Part shown: positions 26,525-35,359 of the stretch, in pieces
How the letters are laid out: the number at the start of each line of letters is the position of its first letter
Position numbering within the stretch: position 1 is the first letter of the stretch
Assembly: GCA_016709305.1 (NCBI GenBank)
Contig: JADJNA010000036.1
Coordinates: 1 to 56,852 of the forward strand
Length of the DNA: 56,852 nt
Reading direction: 5' to 3'
Source: Candidatus Villigracilis saccharophilus
GTDB taxonomy: Bacteria > Chloroflexota > Anaerolineae > Anaerolineales > Villigracilaceae
Made by a program: the position numbers and the translations under genes
The notes under the pieces: generated by a model
Told to the model about the DNA's origin: nothing
Database searches by the model: none
Seen by the model: only the letters and a program-made list of their open reading frames with translations

Positions 26525-27355
26525 ATGGATAACAATACCTCCCCAACCCCAGTTGTAAGAAAACCCAGGACAAAAAAATCCGCTCCGATCATCGAAGAAG
26601 AGATCATTGAAGTGGAAGCGATCGAATCCCCCGAAGAAACTGTCACTTTTAAGCGCAGTCATTTTTACTCGATACTAGTTGTACTTGCATTTGCGGTGGG
26701 AGTTTTGGTGGGCTATGTTGCCTGGGGACGAGACACCGTCGTTACGGTCGCCGCTCCCGCTGCGGCCGCGCAGCAGCCATCAGGTCAGGTGGCGGAAGCG
26801 CCTGTCACTCAGCAGCCGCAATATCGCCGTTATGATATCCCTATTGACGGATATCCAAGCCTCGGCCCGGAAGATGCGAAGATCGTTCTTGTTGAATTCA
26901 GTGATTTCCAATGCCCCTTCTGCCGTAAATTTCACGATGAGACCTATCAATCTCTGCTGGATGCCTACCCCGGGCAGATCCGCTTTGTGTATCGCAACCT
27001 GCCGCTGACATCCATTCATCCGAATGCCATGCCAGCCGCGGTCGCTTCCATGTGTGCCAATGACCAGAATGCCTATTGGGATTTCCACGAAAAATTATTC
27101 AGCAGCGAAACATTGGATGAGGCGACATATTTGAAATACGCGACCGATCTTGGTTTGGATGTTGATACCTTTACAACCTGTTTGTCCGGCGGCAGCCACG
27201 ATGCTTTCATTCAGGAAGATATGCAGTTTGCGCTTGACCTCGGTGTGCAGTCCACCCCGACATTTTTCATCAACGGGCTTGCCATCGTGGGCGCGCAGCC
27301 GCTTTCCAATTTTCAGCAGATCATAGACAAGGAACTGGCTGGAGAAATTCCGTAA
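26525..27355 (+). CDS. Membrane-anchored DsbA-family thioredoxin-fold protein
   Basis: Extracytoplasmic thiol-disulfide protein, 276 residues. An acidic cytoplasmic tail (1-42), one membrane helix (about 46-67), an Ala/Gln-rich linker and a DsbA/thioredoxin_4 domain follow one another. The active site is CPFC (130-133) in VEFSDFQCPFCRKF, and the cis-proline region is VQSTPTFFINGL. It resembles BdbD/DsbA proteins of Gram-positive bacteria, where the anchor keeps the enzyme at the outer membrane face. It may form disulfides in secreted proteins. A terminator follows at 27462. Confidence 0.9.
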   Translation: MDNNTSPTPVVRKPRTKKSAPIIEEEIIEVEAIESPEETVTFKRSHFYSILVVLAFAVGVLVGYVAWGRDTVVTVAAPAAAAQQPSGQVAEAPVTQQPQYRRYDIPIDGYPSLGPEDAKIVLVEFSDFQCPFCRKFHDETYQSLLDAYPGQIRFVYRNLPLTSIHPNAMPAAVASMCANDQNAYWDFHEKLFSSETLDEATYLKYATDLGLDVDTFTTCLSGGSHDAFIQEDMQFALDLGVQSTPTFFINGLAIVGAQPLSNFQQIIDKELAGEIP

Positions 27356-27405
27356 AACTTAAGCCTTTCTGAGGGGCGTTGCAGGTCTGCAATCCCCAGC
27401 CGCCA

Positions 27406-27444
27406 ACAAGGAGGTTCCTTCGAAGAGGCGCACTGTCTCGCAAT
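27406..27444. repeat. Fragment of intergenic palindromic repeat, type B
   Basis: The words CAACAAGGAGGTTCCTTCGA and GTCTCGCAATTG match the right arm of the repeat at 50323-50411. Confidence 0.5.
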
Positions 27445-27461
27445 TGTATAAAAGTAATATT

Positions 27462-27508
27462 ACAGAGTCCACGAGTTCTTAAAGTTTCTGTGGACTCTGT
27501 TTCTTTTT
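27462..27508 (+). terminator. Intrinsic terminator after the DsbA-like gene
   Basis: An 11-bp perfect stem (ACAGAGTCCAC / GTGGACTCTGT) with a 17-base loop is followed by TTCTTTTT. Confidence 0.88.
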
Positions 27509-27516
27509 GGTATGAT
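27508..27516 (+). promoter_or_regulatory. Extended -10 promoter of the deoxynucleoside kinase gene
   Basis: TGGTATGAT fits an extended -10 element (TGn then TATGAT). It lies just after the terminator and 41 bases before the start codon. Confidence 0.45.
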
Positions 27517-27557
27517 GAAAGTTGTCTGAAAAATCCTTTACCCCTTGAGAGGGAGCT

Positions 27558-28223
27558 ATGAATAAATTTGTTGCAGTTGCCGGGAACATCGGTGTGGGGA
27601 AGTCCACACTTGTAAAAATGCTGTGCAATGAAATGGGCTGGGATCCGTTCTACGAACCTGTCACAGAGAATCCGTATCTTGCGGATTTTTATCAAAACAT
27701 GTCCGCGTGGGCGTTCCATTCCCAAATATTCTTCCTTACCCATCGCTTGCGTTCGCATCTAAGCCTTGCCCAACACCCCAATTCGGTCATCCAGGACCGC
27801 AGTGTGTACGAAGATGCGGAGATCTTCGCGCAGAATCTGTATCGACAGGGGAATATTCAGGATCGGGACTATCAAACCTACCGAGAGTTGTATGAAACGG
27901 CCGCGCAATTCCTGCCGCCGCCAGATCTTGTGATTTATCTGCGCGCATCTGTTCCCACCCTTTTAAATCGAATCAACTCGCGCGGACGTGATTACGAGCG
28001 CAAAATTGCACCTGAATATTTGCAGAATTTAAATGAGTTGTACGAGTCCTGGATCGAGAATTTCACACTTTGCCCTGTGTTAGCGGTCCCCGCAGACGAT
28101 CTTGATTATGTGGCGCATTCCGGCCATCTCAAGTTGATCGTGGCAAAAGTGGATGATAAATTAACAGGAAAAGAAGAAGTGGTTTTTGAGCCTGAAGAAA
28201 TGGCGAGAGCGGCGGAAGATTAA
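27558..28223 (+). CDS. Deoxynucleoside kinase (copy 1)
   Basis: Salvage kinase that phosphorylates deoxynucleosides, 221 residues. The P-loop is AGNIGVGKST (8-17), the catalytic Glu is in YEPVTENPYLADFYQ, the ERS/DRS motif is VIQDRSVYEDAEIFAQ, and the LID region is RINSRGRDYERKI. It belongs to the dAK/dGK/dCK family; base specificity cannot be read from sequence. A second, different member is at 32986-33615 on the other strand. The start has GAGAGGGAG upstream. Confidence 0.91.
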   Translation: MNKFVAVAGNIGVGKSTLVKMLCNEMGWDPFYEPVTENPYLADFYQNMSAWAFHSQIFFLTHRLRSHLSLAQHPNSVIQDRSVYEDAEIFAQNLYRQGNIQDRDYQTYRELYETAAQFLPPPDLVIYLRASVPTLLNRINSRGRDYERKIAPEYLQNLNELYESWIENFTLCPVLAVPADDLDYVAHSGHLKLIVAKVDDKLTGKEEVVFEPEEMARAAED

Positions 28224-28244
28224 AGCCAGGAGTTACAAGAAATG

Positions 28245-28286
28245 AGAAACGAGTTGTGAGATATATCTCACAACTCGTTTCTTTAT
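28245..28286. terminator. Bidirectional terminator between the kinase and pyrB
   Basis: A perfect 19-bp palindrome without a loop (AGAAACGAGTTGTGAGATA then its inverse) is followed by TTTATT. It separates convergent genes. Confidence 0.85.
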
Positions 28287-28307
28287 TACTCTTTACTTAT
28301 TATTGAC

Positions 28308-29288
28308 CTACGCCTTCCCCAACACCATTGCCAACAACGCCATTCTCACATACAGACCATATTCCATCTGACGGAAATATGCGGCGCGCGGATCATCATC
28401 GAAATCGGGCGAGATCTCTCCCACGCGTGGCAGCGGATGCATGACCGCCATTTCCTTCTTTGCGGCTTTCATCACTTCGGGGTCGATCACATACGCGCCT
28501 TTTACTTTTTCATAATCAGCAGGGTCTTCAAATCTTTCCTTCTGCACCCGTGTGACATACAAAATATCTGTTTCGGGCAACACCTTTTCAAGCGATGAGT
28601 ACTCCGCCTGCGGAACATTCTTGGCCGCCACCTCTTCCATCACTTCCTTTGGCATCTTCAAAATATCAGGTGAGACATAATTCAATTTGATATTGCTGAA
28701 GTTCGAAAGCAGGCGCGCCAGCGAATGCACGGTGCGGCCATATTTCAGATCGCCGAGCATGGTCACGGTCAGGTTGTCGAGCCGCCCGATCTCCTCCATG
28801 ATGGTGAACGTATCCAGCAAAGCCTGAGTCGGATGTTCGCCCACGCCATCGCCCGCATTGATGACAGGCTTGCGCGCCGCCTTCGCCGCGATCGCCGCCG
28901 AACCCGTTTCAGGGTGGCGCAGCACGATCACATCCGCGTAACATTCGAGCGTGCGGATGGTATCAGGCAAACTCTCGCCCTTCGACACCGATGAATACTT
29001 CACTTCGCTGATCGGGATGACCGACCCGCCGAGCCGTTCCATCGCCGCAGTGAACGACGATGACGTTCTCGTTGATGGTTCATAAAAAAGATTTGCCAAA
29101 ATTTTTCCTTTCAGCAAATCAAATGTCCCGACGCGCTCGACCATGCCGCGCATCTCGTGCGCCACGCCGAACACATACTCCAGATCGTCGCGGCTGAACT
29201 GCTTGACGGACAGAATGTCCTTACCGTACCAATCGGCATTTTTATTTTCGCCGAAAGGCAGGTGGGGTGATGATGATTGAGTTGGCAT
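28308..29288 (-). CDS. pyrB: Aspartate carbamoyltransferase catalytic subunit
   Basis: First committed enzyme of pyrimidine synthesis, joining carbamoyl phosphate and aspartate, 326 residues. The ATG at 29288 has AAAGGAG upstream; earlier in-frame ATGs do not. Motifs are the carbamoyl-phosphate loop STRTSSSF, KGESLPDTIRTLE, the HPTQALLDTFTI motif and MHPLPRVGEI. No regulatory subunit (pyrI) or other pyrimidine gene is adjacent. A palindromic repeat lies just upstream. Confidence 0.94.
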   Translation of the reverse strand: MPTQSSSPHLPFGENKNADWYGKDILSVKQFSRDDLEYVFGVAHEMRGMVERVGTFDLLKGKILANLFYEPSTRTSSSFTAAMERLGGSVIPISEVKYSSVSKGESLPDTIRTLECYADVIVLRHPETGSAAIAAKAARKPVINAGDGVGEHPTQALLDTFTIMEEIGRLDNLTVTMLGDLKYGRTVHSLARLLSNFSNIKLNYVSPDILKMPKEVMEEVAAKNVPQAEYSSLEKVLPETDILYVTRVQKERFEDPADYEKVKGAYVIDPEVMKAAKKEMAVMHPLPRVGEISPDFDDDPRAAYFRQMEYGLYVRMALLAMVLGKA

Positions 29289-29312
29289 TTTTAGTCTCCT
29301 TTGTTTGGCTTC

Positions 29313-29347
29313 CGTCATTGCGACGAAGCAATCTCCTCGCAATGACG
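29313..29347. repeat. Intergenic palindromic repeat, type B (short copy)
   Basis: CGTCATTGCGA (29313-29323) is the exact inverse of TCGCAATGACG (29337-29347), with ACGAAGCAATCTCC-like sequence between. Longer relatives are at 50323-50411 and 51009-51057. Confidence 0.75.
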
Positions 29348-29483
29348 ATAATAAAATTTTGAAAATCGGGACTTTGATTGCACGCTGAGGACGAATCCCG
29401 TTTAATCACATTTTTCTACGCCTGTTATTTTCCTGCTCGTCTCATTCGACGGGCGAAGTTGGTTCTGTTTCAAACGACATTTT

Positions 29484-30542
29484 CTACTCTTCTTCCTCAT
29501 GCCCATGCCTGTGATGAATATCGGGCATGTGATCGTGCTCATGCTCTTCGGCGGGATGTTCATGCTCATGTGAGTGAACTCCCTTTGTGTCGTCATGTCC
29601 ATGCGTAGGGTCATCGTGGCCGTGACTGTGTTCATGAAATAAAACTGTATGCACGTGCGAATGTTCATGTTCTTCATTGATAAGCAGCAATGCGCCGCCG
29701 ATCATTAAGATCGCGGCAATGATAAACATGAACGATGGTAATTCCCCAAAGATAATAATGGACAACAGTACACCCGCCAGCGGAGCCGTGCCATACAACG
29801 CGCTGGTACGCGCCGCGCCCAGTCCGCGCATGGAACGGATGAACAGCATGGTACTCAAGCCGTAGCTGACAAATCCCAAGACCAATGTACTAAGGATAAT
29901 TGTCAGCGATGGCAGTTGATTGCCAAGAAAAAATGCAAGGAAGAAGGAGAATGTACCCGCGACCAATCCCTTCCACGCCACAATGGCAAGCGGATCTTTT
30001 CCTGAGATATTGCGCGTGAAGTTATTATCCAATCCCCACAGCACACACGCGAGGGCAATTCCCAACGCACCGAGCGAGAGTCCAAATCCGCTGCTGAAAT
30101 TGGTGGAGAGAAAAATACTTGCAAGCGTGATCACGATGATCGCAGTCCACGCGCGGCGGCTGATGGCTTCCTTGAAAAACAATAAAGCAATTACGGTTGT
30201 TCCCACACCTTCAAAATTCAATAACAGCGAAGCCGTGGAGGCGGAGGTATTCTGCAAACTGATCATCAAAATGATCGGGGCAAGGATTCCGCCGGAGATG
30301 ATCGCGCCTGCCAGCCATTTGATATCTGGTGATTTGATGCCCGCTTCAACTTCCTTTGATCGTATCCGCTGACTCAATTTAACAAGAGAGATCCCAGTCC
30401 CGCTCCCAAGATATAGAAATGCCGCAAGGAAGATCGGCGCAATATTATCACCCAGTAATAATTTCGCAATAGGCGCACTCGCCCCGAAGAATATTGCGGC
30501 AAGCAGGGCTTGCAGGATAAATGGAAGGTTGGATGATTTCAT
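29484..30542 (-). CDS. EamA-family transporter with histidine-rich C-terminal tail
   Basis: Ten-helix drug/metabolite-type transporter, 352 residues from the ATG at 30542. Two EamA repeats are visible: FFGASAPIAKLLL to VTLASIFLS, and ACVLWGLDNNFTRNIS to LLLINEE. After the last helix a soluble tail of about 63 residues contains 21 His with many Asp and Glu, in pairs such as HSHGH and HEHEH. Such tails bind zinc or nickel, so the protein may export a metal or sense it. The start overlaps the Nudix gene by 4 bases, so they are co-translated. Confidence 0.87.
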   Translation of the reverse strand: MKSSNLPFILQALLAAIFFGASAPIAKLLLGDNIAPIFLAAFLYLGSGTGISLVKLSQRIRSKEVEAGIKSPDIKWLAGAIISGGILAPIILMISLQNTSASTASLLLNFEGVGTTVIALLFFKEAISRRAWTAIIVITLASIFLSTNFSSGFGLSLGALGIALACVLWGLDNNFTRNISGKDPLAIVAWKGLVAGTFSFFLAFFLGNQLPSLTIILSTLVLGFVSYGLSTMLFIRSMRGLGAARTSALYGTAPLAGVLLSIIIFGELPSFMFIIAAILMIGGALLLINEEHEHSHVHTVLFHEHSHGHDDPTHGHDDTKGVHSHEHEHPAEEHEHDHMPDIHHRHGHEEEE

Positions 30543-30988
30543 TGATTGTTTGTGACCCACTCTTTTGCATGGGGCAGATTAACGCGGACAAATGCCGTCT
30601 CGGATAAGTTTTGCAAGGCGGCAAGAATTACATATCGCTTACGCGGACTAATGTTCTCCGGCAATTCATCGACGTCAAAGAAGCGAACATCATCTGACTC
30701 GTCGCTTGTTTCAGCCTTCCCGCCAGTGACATGACCAAGGAAAACAAATCCAAGGTCGCTATCCCACGGAGCAGGTTTGGCGTACACGAGCAATAGGCGG
30801 TCAATTTCCACATCAAAACCAGTTTCTTCCTTCGCCTCGCGAATTGCGGCTTCGTTTGGCAGTTCACCGTGGCTCATCCCGCCGCCTGGTAAATCCCAAA
30901 AATCCATGTCACGGCGATGAGCGAGCAGAATTCGCTGTTGGGTGTCAAGTATTACAGAAAATACACCAAGGGTAAATTGATCTGTCAT
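30539..30988 (-). CDS. Nudix hydrolase
   Basis: A 149-residue hydrolase of nucleoside diphosphate-linked compounds. The Nudix box is complete: GGGMSHGELPNEAAIREAKEE followed by TGF (residues about 35-58), matching Gx5Ex7REUxEExGU. The substrate cannot be predicted. The gene touches the esterase gene upstream (stop and start share base 30988) and overlaps the EamA gene downstream. Confidence 0.92.
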   Translation of the reverse strand: MTDQFTLGVFSVILDTQQRILLAHRRDMDFWDLPGGGMSHGELPNEAAIREAKEETGFDVEIDRLLLVYAKPAPWDSDLGFVFLGHVTGGKAETSDESDDVRFFDVDELPENISPRKRYVILAALQNLSETAFVRVNLPHAKEWVTNNQ

Positions 30989-31894
30989 TACTTTTCCCTT
31001 ATGAAGCGGGCGCTTACAAATTCACCTATCTCCTCGAATGTTTTTTTATTTTCAGGGAGCAAATTTCCAAGTGCCTGCCAGACATGCCACATGCCATCCC
31101 AAATTTTGAGAGTCACATCCACGCCTGCGGACCTGGCTTTTTCGGCGAGTAGAGTTGAATCATCCAGCAAAATCTCCTCGCTGCCAACCTGGATGAACAG
31201 CGGCGGGAAGCCATGAAAATCTCCGTATACAGGCGAGACCAGCGGATTAGTCAGGTTGGATTCGTCGGTGTAGCATAATGCCCATTCATGCAAAACGTCT
31301 TTACTTAATATAACTTCGGCTTTTGCCTTGGTCGTGTGTGATTGACCTGTCAGCGCCAGATCTGCCCATGGCGACAGACACATGACTGCTGCGGGGGAGT
31401 GGCGCGTTTTTTTCTTTCAAGGCCAGCACAACCGCTAAACTCAATCCTCCGCCTGCAGAATCGCCTGCGATAACTATATTTTCCGGTAAATAACCGTGTG
31501 CCAACAGCCAGTGAAAAACTTTCAACGAGTCATCCAATGCGGCTGGAAAAGGATACTCAGGAGCAAGGCGGTACTCTGGAATAAGGACCTTCACGCCCGC
31601 GGACTCTGCCAGCAGACCGCACATCATGCGATGATCTTCGATCGAGCCTGTGACATATCCGCCGCCATGCAAATACAAGATCACATTAACCTGGCTTGCG
31701 CTCAAAGGTCTGAGCCATTCGGCTTGAATCCCATCAATGTCAATCCGTTCAACTTGTGTGGTTTTCGAAACCTTCCCCAACATTTTTGAGTTATTAGCGC
31801 TATTGGCTCGAAGCGCAACGATCGTAGTTTTTTGATTTTTAAACATCCCGCGTAAGACCATACGCCAGAAGCGGCTTCTCAAACTAATAGACAT
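30988..31894 (-). CDS. Alpha/beta hydrolase, acetyl-esterase/HSL family, one frameshift
   Basis: About 301 residues after removing one base from the GGGGG run at 31393-31397. N-terminal part: oxyanion motif LYLHGGGYVTGS, PEYRLAPEYPFPAALDD and nucleophile elbow GDSAGGGLS. After repair it continues LPAAVMCLSPWADLALTG. The acid and His of the triad lie in the C-terminal piece (DVTLKIWDGMWHVWQ). The ATG at 31894 has AAGGA upstream. It probably hydrolyses short-chain esters. The break is most likely a sequencing error in a homopolymer. Confidence 0.86.
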
Positions 31895-31907
31895 ATTCCT
31901 TCTCTTT

Positions 31908-31945
31908 ACAAAACTTCCGAAGCCTCGAAACTTCGGAAGTTTTGT
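31908..31945. terminator. Terminator between the nucleotidyltransferase and the esterase
   Basis: A perfect 15-bp stem (ACAAAACTTCCGAAG / CTTCGGAAGTTTTGT) with an 8-base loop; the T-rich arm falls at the 3' side on either strand. Confidence 0.75.
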
Positions 31946-31946
31946 T

Positions 31947-32966
31947 CTATAGACCATTGGATGAATCCACTCCATTTTCGCGGGCAACTTCATCCAGCGC
32001 GATCTCGATATTGTCAATGAAATGATCGAGACCGTCAACACGGTCGGAGAAACCCGGGCCTAGCAATCCCAATTCGCCTGCGGCGTTTTGCCAGAATTTC
32101 AGATGGTCGCCATCCAACACTTCTGCGGCGAGTGTCCATGTGTGGAAGAGCGGCCAGAGCGCGGCGAGGGGGATTGCCCCCTCCAGCATCGCATTAATGG
32201 CTTTCTCGTAATAGTTTGTGCGGACAGGGCTGATACGTATATCCACATTTATATTTTCCCCTGCGAGTTTGAAGGCATATTTCCAGTCTGGAAGCCAGGT
32301 TTTTAATTTCTCTGCATTGATATTGCCTGCGCCGAGCAAGCCAAAAGCCGCTGCGCTCAGATCAGGTTTTCCGGAGGCTTCGGCACGCGCGGGGAATTCG
32401 AGCAGCAATCTGCGTTCGTAAATGGGCGGACCGCTTAACTCCGCGATGGCGTTGATCGCGTGGAAGAGGGACTTCAGGTACTTTCGCACTTCCTTCGGAC
32501 CCGCAGAGTCTACATCGGTTAGATCCATCCAGATCTGACGGCCGTGCGCAAGCATTTTACGGCAGCGCTGCAGCATGAGCGGCGGCTGTTCAAAATCAAA
32601 GCCTGCGCGCAAACTGGCTTGCACAAAGTCAAAAAATTTTTCCCGTTCGTACAACAGGATGGGATCGTACATTTCATAGCCAAGCCATGGGTCACTGCGT
32701 AACTCACGCGGCGATCTGAATTCATCTTTTGTACGGCGGCTGATGTCGAGGTGAAAGTCGGGTGTGAGCTTTACGAACTCGCGGGTCTTTGGAGGCTTAT
32801 TCTTATAAACGAAGACAATATCAATGTCGGCTGTTCCGCCTAGCATGGGATCAATATTGAGCAGCGACCCCGTAAGGTATGCTGCGATAATATCCTGATC
32901 ATTATAGGCCCGCTCCTGTGCAGTCTCTTTTGCGATACGGAGAAGTGATTCACGTGTTACGCGCAT
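31947..32966 (-). CDS. Nucleotidyltransferase-domain protein
   Basis: A 339-residue protein with an N-terminal polymerase-beta-like nucleotidyltransferase fold: YLTGSLLNIDPMLGGTADID (G33-S34 and D47-x-D49) supplies the metal-binding pair. The rest is alpha-helical and resembles the helical domain of aminoglycoside or kanamycin nucleotidyltransferase-like proteins, without a clear match. An AAGGA ribosome site precedes the ATG at 32966. The substrate is unknown. It lies downstream of the second deoxynucleoside kinase (19 bases), so the two are probably co-transcribed. Confidence 0.75.
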   Translation of the reverse strand: MRVTRESLLRIAKETAQERAYNDQDIIAAYLTGSLLNIDPMLGGTADIDIVFVYKNKPPKTREFVKLTPDFHLDISRRTKDEFRSPRELRSDPWLGYEMYDPILLYEREKFFDFVQASLRAGFDFEQPPLMLQRCRKMLAHGRQIWMDLTDVDSAGPKEVRKYLKSLFHAINAIAELSGPPIYERRLLLEFPARAEASGKPDLSAAAFGLLGAGNINAEKLKTWLPDWKYAFKLAGENINVDIRISPVRTNYYEKAINAMLEGAIPLAALWPLFHTWTLAAEVLDGDHLKFWQNAAGELGLLGPGFSDRVDGLDHFIDNIEIALDEVARENGVDSSNGL

Positions 32967-32985
32967 GGTGTTTATCCTTTATCAG

Positions 32986-33615
32986 CTAAAGCAATGTCGC
33001 TTGGAACGGGGGCAGGCTCAAGGTCTCGCGGATACGATTCTCGATCCGTTTGAGATGTTCGGGATTGTGAATGATGTCCAATTCATTTGAATCGATCTTT
33101 AATATAGGCGTATGGTCAAACGGCTTGTTGAAAAAATCTTCATAGGCATGATTGAGCTCGTCAATGTAAGCACGTTCCATTTTTCTTTCATAGGGGCGGT
33201 CACGGAACGCGATGCGCGACATAAGAGTTTCGGTGCTGGCCTGCAGATAGACCAGCAGGTCTGGCTTGGGAATTTTTTCACCGAGGGCTTCATGCACCCT
33301 GTGATACATAATCAGTTCGTCACCCTGCAAGTTGATGCCCGCGAAGAGCGCATCTTTGGCGAAGGTGTAGTCGGCAATCAAATTCTTTTCTTCAGCGAGT
33401 ATTTTTGGCACATTATTGTTTTGTTGATGATAGCGGCTGAGTAAAAAAAAGATCTGCGTTTGAAATGCGTAACGCGCCCTGTCTGCGTAAAAATCGGAGA
33501 GAAATGGATTCTCTTCAAATATCTCAAGCAGAACTTCCGCGTCAAATGTATTTTGAAGAAGGCGGGCAAGTGTGGTCTTGCCGACGCCGATCACCCCTTC
33601 GATGGCTATGTACAT
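32986..33615 (-). CDS. Deoxynucleoside kinase (copy 2)
   Basis: A 209-residue kinase of the same family as the gene at 27558. The P-loop is EGVIGVGKTT (6-15), followed by FEENPFLSDFYADRARYAFQ, a DYTFAKDALFA motif in place of DRS, and the LID RIAFRDRPYERKMER. Two divergent family members in one genome are known from Lactobacillus-type dAK/dGK pairs, where they have different base preferences. Replacement of DRS by DYT separates it from copy 1. It is the first gene of a minus unit with the nucleotidyltransferase. Confidence 0.9.
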   Translation of the reverse strand: MYIAIEGVIGVGKTTLARLLQNTFDAEVLLEIFEENPFLSDFYADRARYAFQTQIFFLLSRYHQQNNNVPKILAEEKNLIADYTFAKDALFAGINLQGDELIMYHRVHEALGEKIPKPDLLVYLQASTETLMSRIAFRDRPYERKMERAYIDELNHAYEDFFNKPFDHTPILKIDSNELDIIHNPEHLKRIENRIRETLSLPPFQATLL

Positions 33616-33820
33616 GAACGGATACTCCCTGCCGCTTGCCGCATATCTTATGGCCTTATCTTGAAACGATCGCGGAAAAAACTGGATTTTTATTTTATGA
33701 TCTTGGATGTGAAGAATTTAAAGCAAGGATACCATAAAACCCATCTCCTTTTTTGTTCGCGATGAACGTTATAATTCCATGCATGATCCATACCTGTGTT
33801 GATCCTATTCAGAGTACCCC

Positions 33821-35359
33821 ATGACATTGCGCCTCGGTTTGCTTGTGGATTCATCCTCCGTCGCGGCATGGGTTGCTCAACTGGTGGATCGCGTCTCCGC
33901 CCTGAACGGGGTGGAGATTACGTTGTTGATCGACGCTGGTAGATCGGCCGCTGACAGGCAAGCCATTCTGGATGCGTATCTCAATCTCGAGCGCCGTTTT
34001 CTGCACAATATCCCCGACCTGACCACTTCTGTGAATTTGCACGAAAAGTTTCCCAATATCCGTATTGTTTCTGAGGAAGGTCTTGAGGAAGTTGAACTTG
34101 AACAACTCGACATCGTGATTTCTTTTCAGGCTGAATCAACTTATCTTCCCGCCCGACTTGGCACATGGTCATGGAATGATATTTCTGCCACGGTTGGCTT
34201 TCGCGAAGTATTGGAGCGCACTCCTTTGACAACTTGCGCATTGTTCGCCCGCCTGCCAAACGGCAGGCGCATGCATATCCGCCGCGCGGTATTTGCCACA
34301 GACTGGTTCTCTGCGGCGCGCAATCAGAATTTGGTTTATCTAAGGGCATCTTCTATTTTGATATGGGCATTGAAAAAACTGATATTGCATGGAGAAGATG
34401 AATTTTTCAAGCTAACGGAACCGCAAGACCAGGGCATTTTGGGGTCCGATATAAATAATAGCTATGAAGTGAAAATTTTAAGCGTTGCAAAACTGGCATG
34501 GAAGCAGGCAGGGCGGGCATTGGAGAAGAAATTACGCCCGCGTGAAACCTGGCTGCTCTTTGCGGGACAAAGCAGAGGCGGACTTGTCCCTGCTCGGACA
34601 GCGACCAACCCCATCGTCCCGCCTCGAGGCGTGTACTGGGCCGATCCAATGGCTGTCGAGCGTGATGGCCGCACCTTCCTCTTTGTTGAGGAATATGTCC
34701 GCGCAATCCGACGCGGACGAATTGTTTGTTTGACTCTCGATGAAGAAGCGCATATCGTGTCCAACAAGGTTGTTCTCGAACGGCCTTACCATCTTTCTTA
34801 TCCATTTACTTTCGAGTATCACGGCGAAACCTACATGATCCCAGAGACGGCATCGAAGCGCGCCATAGAGTTATATCGCTGTACACACTGGCCCGATGCC
34901 TGGGAATTTATCGGCACGGTCATGAAGGATGTGTACGCCGTGGACACAACGTTATTACAACATGGTAGACATTGGTGGCTGTTCGCGAATTTGATGACCG
35001 AGAGGGGATCCTCATCCTGGGACGAGCTGCACCTTTTCTTTTCGGATGACCCGCTTTCATCGAACTGGACTCCGCACCCGCTCAATCCAATTGTTTCAGA
35101 TGCACGTAGCGCCAGGCCGGCTGGACCATTCTTTACTCACAATGGAATTCTCTACCGTCCCTCGCAGGATTCATCGCGGCGTTATGGGTATGCATTAAAC
35201 CTGAATCGCGTTGATGTTTTGACCGAGCGGGATTACGCCGAGACCCTTGTGGAAAAGATTTTGCCGCAGGCTGGGTATCTCGCCACCCATACATATAGCC
35301 GCACGAAAAATTGGGTATTCATGGATAGCGTAACGCGAAAGATGGACGAGGCGGGATGA
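33821..35359 (+). CDS. Formyltransferase-like N-terminal domain fused to a GINT1_N-type beta-propeller
   Basis: A 512-residue cytoplasmic protein. Residues about 1-130 resemble a formyltransferase/Rossmann-like domain without the catalytic motif. Residues about 240-500 match the propeller domain seen at the N-terminus of glucosamine inositolphosphorylceramide transferases and in glycan gene clusters (YWADPMAVERDGRTFLFVEE, YHLSYPFTFEYHGETYMIPE, HWWLFANL). It is the first gene of a four-gene glycosylation operon and overlaps the next gene by 4 bases. The exact chemistry is unknown. The proteins of this type usually accompany sugar-polymer synthesis. Confidence 0.75.
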   Translation: MTLRLGLLVDSSSVAAWVAQLVDRVSALNGVEITLLIDAGRSAADRQAILDAYLNLERRFLHNIPDLTTSVNLHEKFPNIRIVSEEGLEEVELEQLDIVISFQAESTYLPARLGTWSWNDISATVGFREVLERTPLTTCALFARLPNGRRMHIRRAVFATDWFSAARNQNLVYLRASSILIWALKKLILHGEDEFFKLTEPQDQGILGSDINNSYEVKILSVAKLAWKQAGRALEKKLRPRETWLLFAGQSRGGLVPARTATNPIVPPRGVYWADPMAVERDGRTFLFVEEYVRAIRRGRIVCLTLDEEAHIVSNKVVLERPYHLSYPFTFEYHGETYMIPETASKRAIELYRCTHWPDAWEFIGTVMKDVYAVDTTLLQHGRHWWLFANLMTERGSSSWDELHLFFSDDPLSSNWTPHPLNPIVSDARSARPAGPFFTHNGILYRPSQDSSRRYGYALNLNRVDVLTERDYAETLVEKILPQAGYLATHTYSRTKNWVFMDSVTRKMDEAG

